Below are positions 26,127 through 39,122 of a stretch of DNA of 64,000 nt, piece after piece. Every line of letters begins with the position of its first letter. Position 1 is the stretch's first letter. The position numbers were made by a program, and so were the translations under genes. Source of the stretch: Paralvinella palmiformis (taxonomy: Eukaryota; Annelida; Polychaeta; Terebellida; Alvinellidae); NCBI GenBank assembly GCA_025642065.1, contig JAODUP010000012.1, positions 2,355,001-2,419,000 of the forward strand. Reading direction: 5' to 3'. The notes under the pieces are model-generated. The model saw nothing but the letters and a program-made list of their open reading frames with translations. It was not told the DNA's origin and ran no database searches.

Positions 26127-26281
26127 TTAGCTGACAGTGTGTCAGCTAGCAGTGTCTCGGCTAACATTGTCTCAGCTAATAGTTGGTCAGTGTGTCGGCT
26201 AACAATGTATCGGCTAACAGTGTGATGTAAGATGACAGTGTCTCAACTAACAATGTGACATCTAACAGTGTCCCATCTAAC
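26127..26281 (+). repeat. Degenerate 15-bp minisatellite
   Basis: About ten units of a GTGTCTCAGCTAACA-like 15-mer, with variants such as GTGTCGGCTAACAAT. Because 15 is a multiple of three, one frame reads Ser-Ala/Val-Asn-Ser repeats. It is not supported as a gene. Confidence 0.85.
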
Positions 26282-26349
26282 TCAGCCAGCAATACTGATA
26301 TTTCAAACACACACGCACTCGGACGCATGTACACACGCACACACACGGA

Positions 26350-26351
<2 letters not shown>

Positions 26352-26427
<76 letters not shown>
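26352..26427. repeat. (TA)n microsatellite
   Basis: About 76 bases of TA, preceded by a CA-rich stretch at 26306-26346. Confidence 0.95.
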
Positions 26428-26431
<4 letters not shown>

Positions 26432-27035
26432 TTTTGTGATTAACAGAATCCAGTAGCAGTTATTTCTATATAATATTCCCCTTTCTTCTCGATTCTATAT
26501 TTAAAAAAACGAACATCACAGATCACAGATCAAGTACCAAAAGATTTCGAATTATATTTTGACATATTAATGTTTTACCGAAAATAAACTTCACGGATGA
26601 ACACTTCCTGAACATGAAGCTCATCTGTTGGACATACTAATAACAGAGCTTTACGGCCGTATGTTGTTATTAGAAGAACACATATATTATATTTTCTTCT
26701 ATGAAAATATATGTTTACTTCGATTTACAGATTAAATAATTCAAAGTGAGGTTAAAAACGACCGATTTCGAATTAGGAGACACGTATGAAATAAAATCAT
26801 TGTTGGCTTGCTAAATGCCATGAATAATATTGTATACAAAATTGTTATGTACACGTTTAACTGATGGTACACTAATTAACATTTAAAATTAACTTTTAGC
26901 GCCTTCTTCGGTGTACCTAAGATATATCATCATCTTAATGAGATACCGTTTTGATTATTACTCGTCTGTAATAACCGTTTTGAAATTTGATTAATAAACA
27001 CATTCTACCTTTCCATTTCGGTTTATTTCTGCGCT
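26428..27035. other. Unassigned AT-rich sequence
   Basis: No supportable feature. Confidence 0.4.
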
Positions 27036-27155
27036 TTGATAGTTCAATGGATAGAGCATTATGTTGCAAACCTCTAGGATATTGGTTCGTATCTGACTCG
27101 TACTGGTTTTGTGGGATGCTTCCCTTGGGAGTCGCCAGAGAGCTAAAATAAATAA
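27036..27155 (+). mobile_element. tRNA-derived SINE, family C
   Basis: A good box A (TAGTTCAATGGATAGAGCA) is followed about 30 bases later by a box B-like GGTTCGTATCTG. The non-tRNA body then reads TGTGGGATGCTTCCC, and the element ends in an (AAAT)/(AAAC)-rich tail. The head resembles an arginine-type tRNA but lacks a foldable acceptor stem with the body attached. A related body motif, TGTGGGATGTTTCCC, recurs near 54520. Confidence 0.65.
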
Positions 27156-30109
27156 ACAAACGAACACTAAATTCACTATTTATCTTTATTTGAGAGTTTA
27201 TCATGATTAATACCTTTACGAGCGAAACACATCCACAGATTTATACCTGTAAATATATCAAAGATATTTACTTCCTAGTAACACTTAAAACTAACAAAAC
27301 AATACCTGGAGAATTTCAGAACTTTCAGTGACATATATACTGTAAACAACTGACGAGTAATATTTATATAAGTGAAGTATTTATAGTGAGGAACACGAAC
27401 ATCAAATAGATGAAGATCTCGAGCTGCTATATAAGTTGGTTTATTTACAATATAGTGACAACAACCCTTTGAAGGATAACAACCTTTTGAGAGAATAATA
27501 AATATAACCGATACCATCAAAATATAAGACGAGAATAGCGACTTTCTCCCATGAAAATATTATTTGCCAAACATATTCTGGTCATAATTTCATTAAGTGC
27601 TATATATTATACAGCCATACATCGGTGTAGCAACTATAAACAATTATGGTAAAAACAAAAGAACTCTCTATACGGCCTTTTGTAATGTTCATAAAGCGTT
27701 TTCTGACACGGAGAAGATCGAGCAAGATATTTTACGTATTCAAATAGAAGACACCACCTCCATTTTATCGACAGCATTATATATAGAAGGTCTGTATATC
27801 AATCACTCAATCTGACTAAAAGCCAAAACATACGCTTTGAGTGGACTATGGAGGTACCTGTCTTATACATAGCATTATTCGTATTAGAATTTGAAGCTTT
27901 CAGAAAAACAATTACGTCCAGATTTGTTTAATTGTTATTCCAAGAAAGGAGATATCTACTTTTCTTTTCAGTGGTCGTCAAAATACGAGTTTAGTATTCT
28001 CTGACGTTTTATGTGGTAGAAGACGTCATATAGACGTAGTTGAAAAAAATAGTCATCTCGTATTACACGAACCAGTATAATAAATTAGTATGTAAATCTA
28101 CGAGTCGGAATATCGTGTCTGTTTATTCTAATATGAGCTATCTTCTGTAAACCTGGCAGACGAGTGTTCTTTGTTATAATGGCAAGAGCTTGTTTGACCT
28201 AAAAAAGCAAGCGAAGTGTCGTGTATAAAAATACCAGAATTAGGAAATCTGAAAAATATATTTTGCGGTGATAATGAAGTCGATTTTGTCGTTGTTTGTA
28301 TAAATACCGCATCACGGTTATCTGCCATTAATCTGAAGATAAATAATAGTTTGAAGCTGTTGACGAGATGTTCTTGTTAGTCTGAGAACATCGAAAAGGT
28401 ATATCCTTATAAATAGTAAACACAGTCATTGTCCAGTTTGAACAGAACTTACGTTGATTAAAGCTTCAAAATCAGCATCCGTACCAATCAGGACAACGAA
28501 TGAACCAACTGAGCTGGGTGTTTCATCAGGGAGTGGAACATCCCAGAGATGTAGCTAATATTAGGATTAGATGCCAGGACCGGGAAATTTGCAGTGCATT
28601 GCCCAATCAACAGCAATACTGTAGGACATACGTGTTTGTCCATATTATTACTTTAAGCAGCCTGTATATCTTAATTTGATACCGCCAAGAAATCCCCGTA
28701 TGTCCGGTGTATTTATGACAAAACACAGACGCGCGCTATACACCATCAACCTTCTTTTCCTAATCGGCTTCTCATAAATTACAACATATAATCGGCTTAT
28801 CTCGTGGATCAACATGTCACGTTCACAAAGAAGCCACTAATGTACGTACATGTCACATTGTCGTGTCAATTACTCGTAATATGAGTAGAGCCATGTCCTG
28901 AGTGCTACAATTCCTACGTAATTAATCATGTATGTAAAAATAGGATTCCTTAAAATCTCACATTGTAAAATAGATTGTACTAGTCCGTACTACAGCAATC
29001 CAGTAATGACGAAGGTAATTAAGATACAGGAAGTAATTTTAGCGTGTTAGAAATGTGCCAAATGTTAGACACTCTTCGGCGCAAAAACTGCTATAAATAA
29101 TTATATGATTATCGAATTTATCCTAATGAGTTACAGATGTTTTCTGCTATGAATCAGTATGGCCCATATCTGTATATTGGGCAGGTAGCTATTTCCGTTA
29201 ACTGTAGTAGGATATAAGATATCGCATCAAAGACTCATTTAGACTCATTGAGCTGATCGGAAACACTCTAGCACCAAAGAGGATGTTCAAAGACATAAAA
29301 TCGAGCGCCCAGTAATGTTATTATTAAGTTGTCATAAAGAACGTTTACATTATATTATAACAATTTCCATTATGAATCAGCAGGGGAGGGAGGTGTATAT
29401 GTATTATCTGTTGAGCTGGGCGTTTTTATGAGGCTTCGTCCAAAATCTAGTATGTAAGTAATATAAGTTACTCTGGAGCGCAGTTAACTTAATACAAATT
29501 AATATCCTTGATCATTATCCGTAATCCAGATCGTTGTAAAAAGCCTTTGGGTGAGCTTTTAAGGATGCTCAAAAAAATAAGTATTAATTAAACAAATATA
29601 AATACATCAATAGAACAACCAAATTAGTATCCTAGAAACAAAACAAAAAAGATGAGAACACCTATGTGTTCAGCACGCTTATTCTGCTAAATATTGTTGT
29701 AATCGATTGTTACAAAAATAGTAAATTTCATTCGTGGTCTGGCTAATCCTATTAGCCGTTCTGTGTATGTCAACCAGGCTTGAAGAAATCACAGTTTTAT
29801 CTGAAGTTACAAAGCTGCTTAAGATTCTATCTAGGCATCCTACAAATGAAAGAAGTGATATAGTCAGCGATATGCCGTTTATGTTTGACTGCCACTTTTT
29901 TAACTTTGTGTTTTGCGTCTTGTCTTGCTGGGGAGTCTTAAAGGTAGAAAGGCCAGACTAACAGCAACGTAGAAGGCAAACGAGCTAAGACTTTGCCCGG
30001 AGAAAATATTTTGTTAGAAGATTATGTAAGTTTCATGAAATAGTAAGCTATAAATCTAACTCACTGATTAGTATCTCTCCATCTCTCTCGCTCTGTGCCT
30101 TTGTGTGTG

Positions 30110-30114
<5 letters not shown>
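27156..30114. other. Unassigned sequence, about 3 kb
   Basis: Several short frames are open (27597-27815 +, 28128-28328 -, 29734-29961 +), but none has a recognisable domain, a paralogue or convincing splice context. A SINE-like patch near 28560-28620 is too diverged to call. Confidence 0.4.
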
Positions 30115-30193
<79 letters not shown>

Positions 30194-30201
30194 ATATATA
30201 T
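30115..30201. repeat. (TA)n microsatellite
   Basis: About 85 bases of TA with one TATTATA interruption. Confidence 0.95.
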
Positions 30202-30334
30202 GTATATGACATATTTGATTTATCTTTAATAGGATCTAATGCGAGTAATTTTATCACTAGGCCAATAATATCATCTAATGATACAAAATGTAAGTATTGT
30301 TATAAAAATTGTCATTCGATTTGTAAAAAGGCGA

Positions 30335-31026
30335 CGAAGTGTCTGATGTTGCTAAAGATATGGACCTAGATGCTGTAATAATTTCGACACATGGCTGACT
30401 GGTAATGTTTGATATCAGAAAGTGTTGCTGATGTGACCCAAGCTGGACGTTCATTCCATTATGCAGCTCGAACTCACAGCCGATAAGAAAATCGGCATAA
30501 TACTTCATAATTCTTTGAAATATGGAGATCATTTCAGTCTTCTGAAAGTTGCAGATTTCGTCAAAGAATAGTCCGACTTTGTTGATTCCCTCGCTACGAA
30601 CAATGGCATTCATTGATCTTAGCTGATTGCCAGATGGATTGACACACCGAACATTTGGCTGACCTTATCATTCCGAGAATAGTCAATCTTAGACAGCAAG
30701 TAGGCACACATAGATATGATCACATCTCCTGTGAAGATGACAATTTCTTCAGCGATGTGTCCGTCTTCCAAGCTGTCTTATTAGTTGTTTATTAACATGT
30801 ATGTACCTCTACAGAAACTATCTGTATCACCTAATGTTATCTCACACAAGAAATACGGATCAACTAACAAGGTTGATTTTCGTGCTCTGGGGGTCTTTTC
30901 TCTTCGTCAACCAGATGATATCTATTATATTATATTGAGGCACCTTGTTGATGACCTTGAATCTCAAAGGACAAAAAGGCTAAACAAACCACTACTTCCA
31001 TGGTACCCTACCCATAAATCCCACTG
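30335..31026 (+). mobile_element. CR1/L2-like LINE relic, AP-endonuclease and linker, sense strand
   Basis: Reading + strand with frameshifts, DMDLDAVII and DTWLTGN give the start of the endonuclease. Then come ADVTQAGRSFHYAARTHS and a VDSLATNN-like stretch near 30580. After a linker the sequence ends with IILRHLVDDLESQRTKRLNK and PLLPWYPTH, the segment that precedes RT in these elements. The same blocks occur in the minus-strand relic at 12.4-14.6 kb. There are many stops, the RT domain is missing, and no 3' tail was found. The minus-strand frame 30275-30613 is its antisense shadow. Confidence 0.75.
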
Positions 31027-31178
31027 ATTTGCTAATCATTTAAATAAAAATATAAAAACAGACAGTTTTATACCTGAATAGAATTAATGCTATTTTATCA
31101 AAGTAACCACCTACATTATAGTACTTATAAGTTGTTATCAAACTGTTTGATAGTACCTTATAAATACTATGCAATGTA

Positions 31179-32880
31179 CAGTAAAAACTCTGTATAGAGA
31201 ACACTTCTGGGACTGAGGAAAACTGTTCGCTATGGAGGGGTGTTTCATATAGCGGGTTATATCGAAATGGCCTATGTACAAGAAACTATTATAGTAACAG
31301 ATAATCATTTTATTAACATTTATTATGAAATAAGTAACATAACAATGATAATATACATGCAAATAAAACACATAACATGATAAATTATGTTTAACAGAAA
31401 ATATCCATATATGTCTAAATATTTAGGAAATACATGTACAGTTCATAAGTAGACATGTACATGTATTCTATAACAAGTCCATTGGCCAACATTTCAGTTT
31501 GCAACTAACTCAAAACCACTAGCCTTACTGTTGGCATATAGTTTGAGCAGGTGTAAAGCAGAAATCCTATCCTGGTTTCAAGGTGTTGGAAGTTCACTAG
31601 CACAGTCATCAGGAATTGTGTCATCATGTGTGTCATTAGAATCCTTACAGACAGGACAAACGTTTCCCTTCCATTTGTCTCCATCCAATATATGAAGCTG
31701 GTGACCATGTTCTATGTTCAAGTATTCATTAGTGGTGGAAGGCTCAGTGTCCATGATGTTAGCAATATCCGGTACAAGTGGTTCTTGTCTTTCTGGTGAG
31801 TTAGGTAGGTTAGCATCATCAAACCTTTCAAGGAATCGAAAACCACTTCGAACAAAGCACTTTTGTATTGTTTCCGGCTTTACATCTTTCCATGCTTGAT
31901 CAAATCAGCAGATCACAGCCATGACATTGTTGAATTTGATGAGTTCATCACCGGACTTGCCTGCGCTGATTTTGACAACAATATGAGGGAGAAGTCATTT
32001 CCTGTAACCCGTCTTTAAGGCCTTGATTATTCCTTCATCGATGAGTTATAGCTCAGATATACAGTTAGCTAGGAATAACTTCACCACAACATTGGAGAGG
32101 GTGATCAATGGGTGACTTGATGCATTGTCGCTGAACAGCAATATATTTCGCTTCTTCTTTTTTCATGGTTTTGTTCATGTCTTTCAATTACTCCTCAAAG
32201 TTAATTCATGCCTTCTTGTTATTCTTTCATGTGACAGGCAGCTCTGTTGCGTCTTAAGGTTTTTGAAACCCCTTGTTTTTTTAAACGTTTGCCTATCATT
32301 AGTGGCGTGAACCCGTTTTTGTGCCAGAAATGTTGGGAGCTAGTAGCACTTTTAGTAAGTTTTTTGAAATTTTAGTTCCATAACTAGTATCACTCTTTTC
32401 AATCAGTGATTTAATTGGCAATGCCTTATAAAACAAAACTGGATCATCGCGTCTGAAGTTGTCTTCGACGCTATATTCATCGATAAGAGAATCAGGTTGT
32501 TCTTTCTAGGTTGTCACAAGAACTTGGTCAACACCAATACATTCATCGCGTAGGACTTTGAAGCTGATGTTATCGCGGGTGCGGAATCTTTCAAACCACC
32601 CATTTGAAGCCTTGGACTCTGGGTTGTTAAATGTCTGGAATGATGGGTCGAGAAACATAAAGTTTTTGGCTCCTACTGCGAGAATTCCATTGTCATACCT
32701 GACCGTTGAGCTCATTATTGACTGCTGATTCAACCCTTTTAGCACCATGTTGGGTGTTGTTTCAGCTAGAGTTTCACTCTCGTTTTCTCTTCACCACACG
32801 GGCGAAAGTACCAAACTCTGCTGCTACAGCTCTCTTACTAGAGTGTTCAGTTCGTGGATTTACCAGTAGACATGTTGAAG
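31179..32880 (-). mobile_element. Second pogo/Tigger-type transposon relic
   Basis: The 3' terminal sequence lies at 31177: TA then CAGTAAAAACTCTG, with subterminal GGGACTGAGGAAAACTG and TTCGCTATGGAGGG, typical of pogo/Tigger ends. Reading the minus strand from about 32875: SSKRAVAAEFGT (first HTH), then FQTFNNPESKASNGWFERFR (CENP-B-type HTH, 32506-32748), FYKALPIKSLIEKS and KNLLKVLLAPNISGTK (catalytic-domain start). A LSNVVVKLFLANC and IDEGIIKALKTGYRK block follows, and then a WFDQAWKDVKPETIQKC end. Frameshifts and stops are frequent, so it is dead. The opposite terminal repeat was not found. Confidence 0.8.
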
Positions 32881-32889
32881 ATTGTTACA

Positions 32890-34220
32890 TTAACATATCA
32901 TAAATAATTCTACATTAACAGGCCATGATCAAAAGCTAACTGATGTAAAACATGTTACTGCCCAGCATTTACGTTTTGCCAGTTACTAAAAACAACTTCC
33001 TAGAATAAGCATACAAGAAGCAATTGGTGGCAAGGCGGGTACAGAGGTATTATGTGACTTATTAACATGACCTTCTTATTTGTCAAAATACTATACAAAC
33101 ATCTCAGAATGAGCTTACCTTACGTTTATTTACACGTCCATTTTCATTTGCTTAAAATTAACTAGAAACCAAAATTGTATGTTTCCTATCTAGGGTTTCA
33201 AATCAATGATAAAGTGATATTTTTGACTTCAAAGGCTTTTCACTGTTCATAACAGAGGGTTGATCTTTATATAGGGGTAGGCTCCAATACTAAAGCATAG
33301 GGAATAACTTAGGACTTGAAAGAAATGTTCGTGGGGGTGTTCCTGCAGTTTGTTAGTTACACAGATATTATTAGTTCCCTTCAGGTGATATTTGCGTGCA
33401 TTATTATTATTTTTAAATAAATGTTTTGTTTATAATAGTTGTAGTTTGTTTACATATATAAAAATATGAATCGGTGACAAATAAACTTACCCAATAGTCA
33501 ATAACCCTAGATATTCAATAGCAAGACCATCAATTGCTTCCGTGAAAAGTTTAAGTTAACTTTAAAAAATAAGTTGCCTCTATGCCCTTACTTTGAAGGC
33601 AATGTTTGCTTTGGTGTACCTCGAATTTCTTACTCTGTTATATAAATGGGAGTTTTTATATTTACGTATTAACTATATTATCGCAGCATGCAATATATGA
33701 TGAGTATGTTCACCAAATAAATGTTCGTTAATATACACCTGTAAAATATGCGAACAAGATATCAAAATACTTAATGAAATACAAATAAAACGGACATAAT
33801 TCACAGAAATATAATACAAAATTAACTTTTATATTTGTGTCATGCTGATAATCATGTTTGGACTCGGGCAAGGAAGAAAAAGATAATAATGGTCAAAACC
33901 TGTCATCACCTATATAATACCGGTGACTGACTATTAAATCATAACCAACATATATTACACTGTTAAATATAGACCACGATTCCCCATAAACATAACATGA
34001 GAGAAATAACTGGGCGAGATCAGTAGTCATATAATTTGTTTTTTTGTTATCTTTGACTGCTTCTCACTGAACACTTGTGTGTTTGATTTCCTGTCATTGG
34101 CCTGAACCAATTACTTATCTTTCCTGTAATATGACGAAAGTGGCGTCTTTTACATTGGTAGGTTATTCGCAATGAGACCAGATATTGATGGAATAATCAA
34201 GTTGGAGAATAGTGAGTGTT
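32890..34220. other. Unassigned sequence
   Basis: No gene or repeat family recognised. The missing terminal repeat of the pogo-like element may lie here but could not be identified with confidence. Confidence 0.35.
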
Positions 34221-34225
34221 ACTGA

Positions 34226-35735
34226 TGGTAAATTGACAAGTTATTCTACAAATGCAGACGGGATATGAATATACGAAAAGTAAATATATTTGCGTTAGTT
34301 TTCAAATGCATTCGTTACAGATTTTATTGGGGATTTCTGTTACGCAAAGAGAGACAACAATCAATATAAAATATTACACATAACAACAACACGAAGTAAC
34401 CATGATAAGATTTGATAACCTAATATAAATATCAAAATGTAACCATAAAGAAATGATATGTCTAGCACAATATGTTGTGCACTATGGAGATATATTATGT
34501 GAAGTGTTATATGTCGTGCAAAACATAGCTGATATATTATTTTACGTATACGTTACGATATTTGTCATACCTAGAGAAATTAATCAATATTAAAGTGGCC
34601 AAATAGACAATAAAACCGGATTTATAATCCCAGATGGTAAATTGACAAGTGACATTTTTCATCCGAAGCAGTGCATTGAGACGATTGTAATAAAAACTGT
34701 TTTTTTAAATGATCTAGATGTTATCATTTCACAAATTGTGTAATTTTACAAATGGATGACGGGATGTGAGCATCAGACAAGTAAATATATCAGCGTTAGT
34801 TTTCAAATTCGGTCGATACCTTTTTTTTTGCTCTATGCATAACACACAGAGGCAACGACCAGATTCAGATGTAAATTTAATGCCATTGCCCTATTTGATT
34901 CTTCATTTGAATTTGTTTTAAATAGATCATTCAGCATTTAGTAAAATTTTGTATTTTACATTTCATAATCTGCAGAGCTAAATGTTCTATTTTTCAGAAG
35001 AGAAACGTTATTGCCAGATTAAAGAGCTTCTCCGAAAAACTTTGAGAAATACATTTTGTTTAAATTATACAAAGTCAATCCTGATTGGTATACGATGAGA
35101 ACTGAAGGATTTTACAGCAACCGAAGAGTTCTCTTTAACATTTGTGAAACAGGATGTGAAATAGCTCAGAAATTAAAACAGAACAGTTGCCTGGAGGCGT
35201 TTATAAATTATACACGTATAAATATCGTTCATCTACTCCATATAGATTGTTTTTAATAAAACATAAATCCGTCGCATGCAGGTGCGTATACATGTGTGGT
35301 TACAAATAACCACTAATTATGCTAACACATACACCTACATACAAACCAAGTCATTGATTTTAGACAAAATATAATTTACAGTGAACTTTGTCCACTCCAG
35401 TCATAACTGTCGATTAATAAAAGTTAACAAATAGGACAAGTTGTTGTCAATGAAACGCTAAATTTGTGATTTGTCCAGCTGATTAAAAGATAATGTTAAG
35501 AAAATAACACGCCAATACTTAGCCTGTGTTTACATTACTGATACTTGGTATCATCGATCAGAATAATGAGTTTGTGTATTATATCGTAATCAGACTCCAA
35601 AAAAGTATAATATACCTATCCAAAAGTAAACACAAAGAAATGATATGTCTAGAAGACTATAGTCTACACTGTGAAGATATATTATGTGTACTGTAATAAT
35701 TCATACAAAACATACCTAATATATTATTTCCTTGC
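34226..35735 (+). repeat. Local dispersed repeat R2 (three partial copies)
   Basis: GATGGTAAATTGACAAGT, ACAAATG, GACGGGATATGA or GACGGGATGTGA, AAGTAAATATAT and GCGTTAGTTTTCAAAT occur in the same order at 34226-34350 and at 34633-34860. Another block, AAAGAAATGATATGTCTAG with GAGATATATTATGTG or GAAGATATATTATGTG, occurs at 34448-34560 and at 35636-35735. This suggests one repeat unit duplicated at least twice and then broken up. No coding function was seen. Confidence 0.65.
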
Positions 35736-36076
35736 TACCTTAAGTCATTTATTTTACTCAGATCAACGAATAATCAACGATCAACGAATGCAATTAAAGT
35801 GATTGATTCAGCTTTATCTAGTCAATTGACGACTAATTAAGGGAATTCGTTTGCTTTATAATTAATCTGGATGGAATGTGAATGTCACACGAAGCTTTAA
35901 TCTAAATATTGGTCCAAATATTAGTTTCATGCTTTAACACTGCATCTTTTCAAATCTCGATTTCTTTCGAAATATTGCACGGAATTCAAGACACAAAATT
36001 TGTCTGAAAGAACTTCCACACCAAGTGATGCTTAATTGTAGAGTACACTTATTATTTAACAATGAAATAAAAACAT
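35736..36076. other. Unassigned sequence upstream of the R1 tandem array
   Basis: Contains a short ATCAACGA duplication near 35762-35786. No gene is supported. Confidence 0.35.
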
Positions 36077-39000
36077 TCGTGTAATAAGGAATCTGCATGG
36101 AAATAGATAAGATGTCTGGCACGGGCAATGTGCGTTTTAGGGTACATAGTAAGAGGCAACAGGCACAGAGCATCAACATATCTAAACCTCCTTCGAAACC
36201 TACCTCCATAAATCTAAATACAACTATACATACATTAATCTAAATATTAAATGTTCAATACCTCCACATATTGATAAATGTGTGCGTATACCTAAGCATG
36301 TGTCTGGTCTACTCATCAGCCTGTGGGAACCAGCTAATTCGCTTTTCGTACGCGACAAATATGTCACACCCACAGGAAAGCGGCTACATGCAGGCTACGT
36401 ACAAAAAGCGGAAGCACGTAAAAACATACCATTTGATACCACAGCTCGCAACAAACAACACGTGCGTGTGGTTCAATGGTGACTTGCTACATACATATCA
36501 TAAACTATTTTGACACCACAGTTTACATTCAACAGTTATTTTCTGTGGTGCAAAAGAAACCTGTATATAAAACATTTCGACACCTCAGATGCTGACCTCA
36601 GCTTTATTCTGGGTCCGAATAACTGAATAAATCCTACCTATATGAACCATGTATCAATACAAGTCCGACTGGTCTGGCGTCGAAGTTCTTCTCTAACCTA
36701 AGCGAAAATTCAAGCCTTTTATATACCCTCAGCGTGTTAACAAACATTACAGTTTGTTCATAACAAAGAGAATGTACACTAACTCAGTATGGACTCACTG
36801 AAGTGATTTAACTAAAATAAAAACAAAGTAGCAATACCGCACAATGGATTATTACTGGACTAGAACGAAATATCGTCTCAAACCTGAGTAAATACTATGA
36901 TTTACTCGAACCTAACAGCTAACCCTCATACGTTTCCGTTCATCACTAAGGGAACGTTCATTCATGGTGGGATCTAAATTAAAGTGCCTATCCATTTGAT
37001 CTATTTGACCCATGGTCGAGAACAGCGGATTTCAGGCAGATCTCCGATACTGCGAATGACACGTCGGGATTATAATAGCTATACATTTAACAAATTTCCT
37101 ATATCAGCGTAATCTAATTACTCATAATATGGGAAAAAACTCTGTCCGCAGCTTAATACCCATGGAGATGCCTGCCGGAGTAACAAACGACTCCAGGAGT
37201 ATAAATCCATCAAGCAGCATTGTGTGAATTAATAGGTCGTTTCGCCAGACCACATAAAAGGACAACAATATAGATTCTACATTATACATAACAAAGCTAA
37301 TAAACTCAAACATGTTGTAATAACTACATAACTTTCTTACATTGGTGTAATAAGGAATCTGGATGGAAATAGATAAGATGTCTGGCACGGGCAATGTGCG
37401 TTTTAGGGTACATAGTAAGAGGCAACAGGCACAGAGCATCAACATATATAAACATCCTTCGAAACCTACCTCCATAAATCTAAATACAACTATATATACA
37501 TTAATCTAAAAATAAAATGTTCCATACCTCCACATATTGATAGATGTGTGCGTATACCTAAGCATGTGTCTGGTCTACTCATCAGCCTATGGGAACCAGC
37601 TAATTCGCTTTTCGTACGCGACAAATATGTCACGCCCACAGGAAAGCGGCTACATGCAGGCTACGTACAAAAAGCGGAAGCACCTAAAAACATACCATTT
37701 GATGCCACATCTCGCAACAAACAACACGTGCGTGTGGTCCAATGGTGACTTGCTACATACATATCATAAACTATTTTGACACCACAGTTTACATTCAACA
37801 GTTATTTTCTGTGGTCCAAAAGAAACCTGTATATAAAACATTTCGACACCTCAGATGCTGACCTCAGCTTTATTCTGGGTTCGAATAACTGAATAAATCC
37901 TACCTATATGAACCATGTATCAATACAAGTCCGACTGGTCTGGCGTCGAAGTTCTTCTCTAACCTAAGCGAAAATTCAAGCCTTTTATATACCCTCAGCG
38001 TGTTAACAAACATTACAGTTTGTTCATAACAAAGAGAATGTACAGTAACTCAGTATGGACTCACTGAAGTGATTTAACTAAAATAAAAACAAAGTAGCAA
38101 TACCGCACAATGGATTATTACTGGACTAGAACGAAATATCGTCTCAAACCTGAGTAAATACTATGATTTACTCGAACCTAACAGCTAACCCTCATACGTT
38201 TCCGTTCATCACTAAGGGAACGTTCATTCATGGTGGGATCTAAATTAAAGTGCCTATCCATTTGATCTATTTGACCCATGGTCGAGAACAGCGGATTTCA
38301 GGCAGATCTCCGATACTGCGAATGACACGTCGGGATTATAATAGCTATACATTTAACAAATTTCCTATATCAGTGTAATCTAATTACTCATAATATGGGA
38401 AAAAAACACTGTCCGCAGCTTAATACCCATGGAGATGCCTGCCGGAGTAACAAACGACTCCAGAGGAGTATAAATCCATCAAGCAGCATTGTGTGAATTA
38501 ATAGGTCGTTTCGCCAGACCACATAAAAGGAAAACAATATAGATTCTACATTATACATAACAAAGCTAATAAACTCAAACATGTTGTAATAACTACATAA
38601 CTTTCTTACATTGGTGTAATAAGGAATCTGGATGGAAATAGATAAGATGTCTGGCACGGGCAATGTGCGTTTTAGGGTACATAGTAAGAGGCAACAGGCA
38701 CAGAGCATCAACATATATAAACATCCTTCGAAACCTACCTCCATAAATCTAAATACAACTATATATACATGAATCTAAAAATAAAATGTTCCATACTTCC
38801 ACATATTGATAGATGTGTGCGTATACCTAAACATGTGTCTGGTCTACTCATCAGCCTATGGGAACCAGCTAATTCGCTTTTCGTACGCGACAAATATGTC
38901 ACGCCCACAGGAAAGCGGCTACATGCAGGCTACGTACAAAAAGCGGAAGCACGTAAAAACATACCATTTGATACCACAGCTCGCAACAAACAACACGTGC

Positions 39001-39122
39001 GTGTGGTTCAATTGTGACTTTCTACATACATATCATAACTACTTTGAAACCACAGTTTACATACAACATATATTTTCTGTGGTCCAAAAGTAACCTGTAT
39101 ATAAAGGATTTCGACACCTCAG
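36077..39122 (+). repeat. Tandem array of 1.27-kb R1 units (2.4 copies)
   Basis: Unit 1 is about 36077-37342 (1266 bases) and unit 2 about 37343-38611 (1269 bases). Unit 3 begins at about 38612 and ends abruptly near 39122. Units 1 and 2 differ at only scattered single bases, whereas solo copies elsewhere are far more diverged, so the tandem duplication is recent. Each unit keeps the same short frames: 80 and 66 codons on + (for example 37537 and 37548) and about 117 codons on - (for example 37122-37475). They show no recognised domain and the last varies in its end between units. Treat it as a non-coding repeat until shown otherwise. Confidence 0.9.

Noticed and set aside
27040..27110. Possible functional tRNA gene
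   Set aside because: Box A and B are present, but the sequence continues into a non-tRNA SINE body and an A-rich tail, and the cloverleaf stems do not pair well by eye.
30275..30613. 112-codon minus-strand frame that looked gene-like
   Set aside because: The plus strand of the same stretch carries LINE endonuclease motifs (DTWLTGN, ADVTQAGRSFHYAARTHS), so this frame is its antisense shadow.
32125..32310. Hydrophobic plus-strand frame
   Set aside because: Lies antisense to the catalytic-domain remnant of the Tigger relic.
36271..39093. Repeated 66-95-codon frames conserved in the R1 tandem units
   Set aside because: The near-identity follows from recent tandem duplication. Diverged solo copies do not preserve any one frame, and no domain is recognisable.
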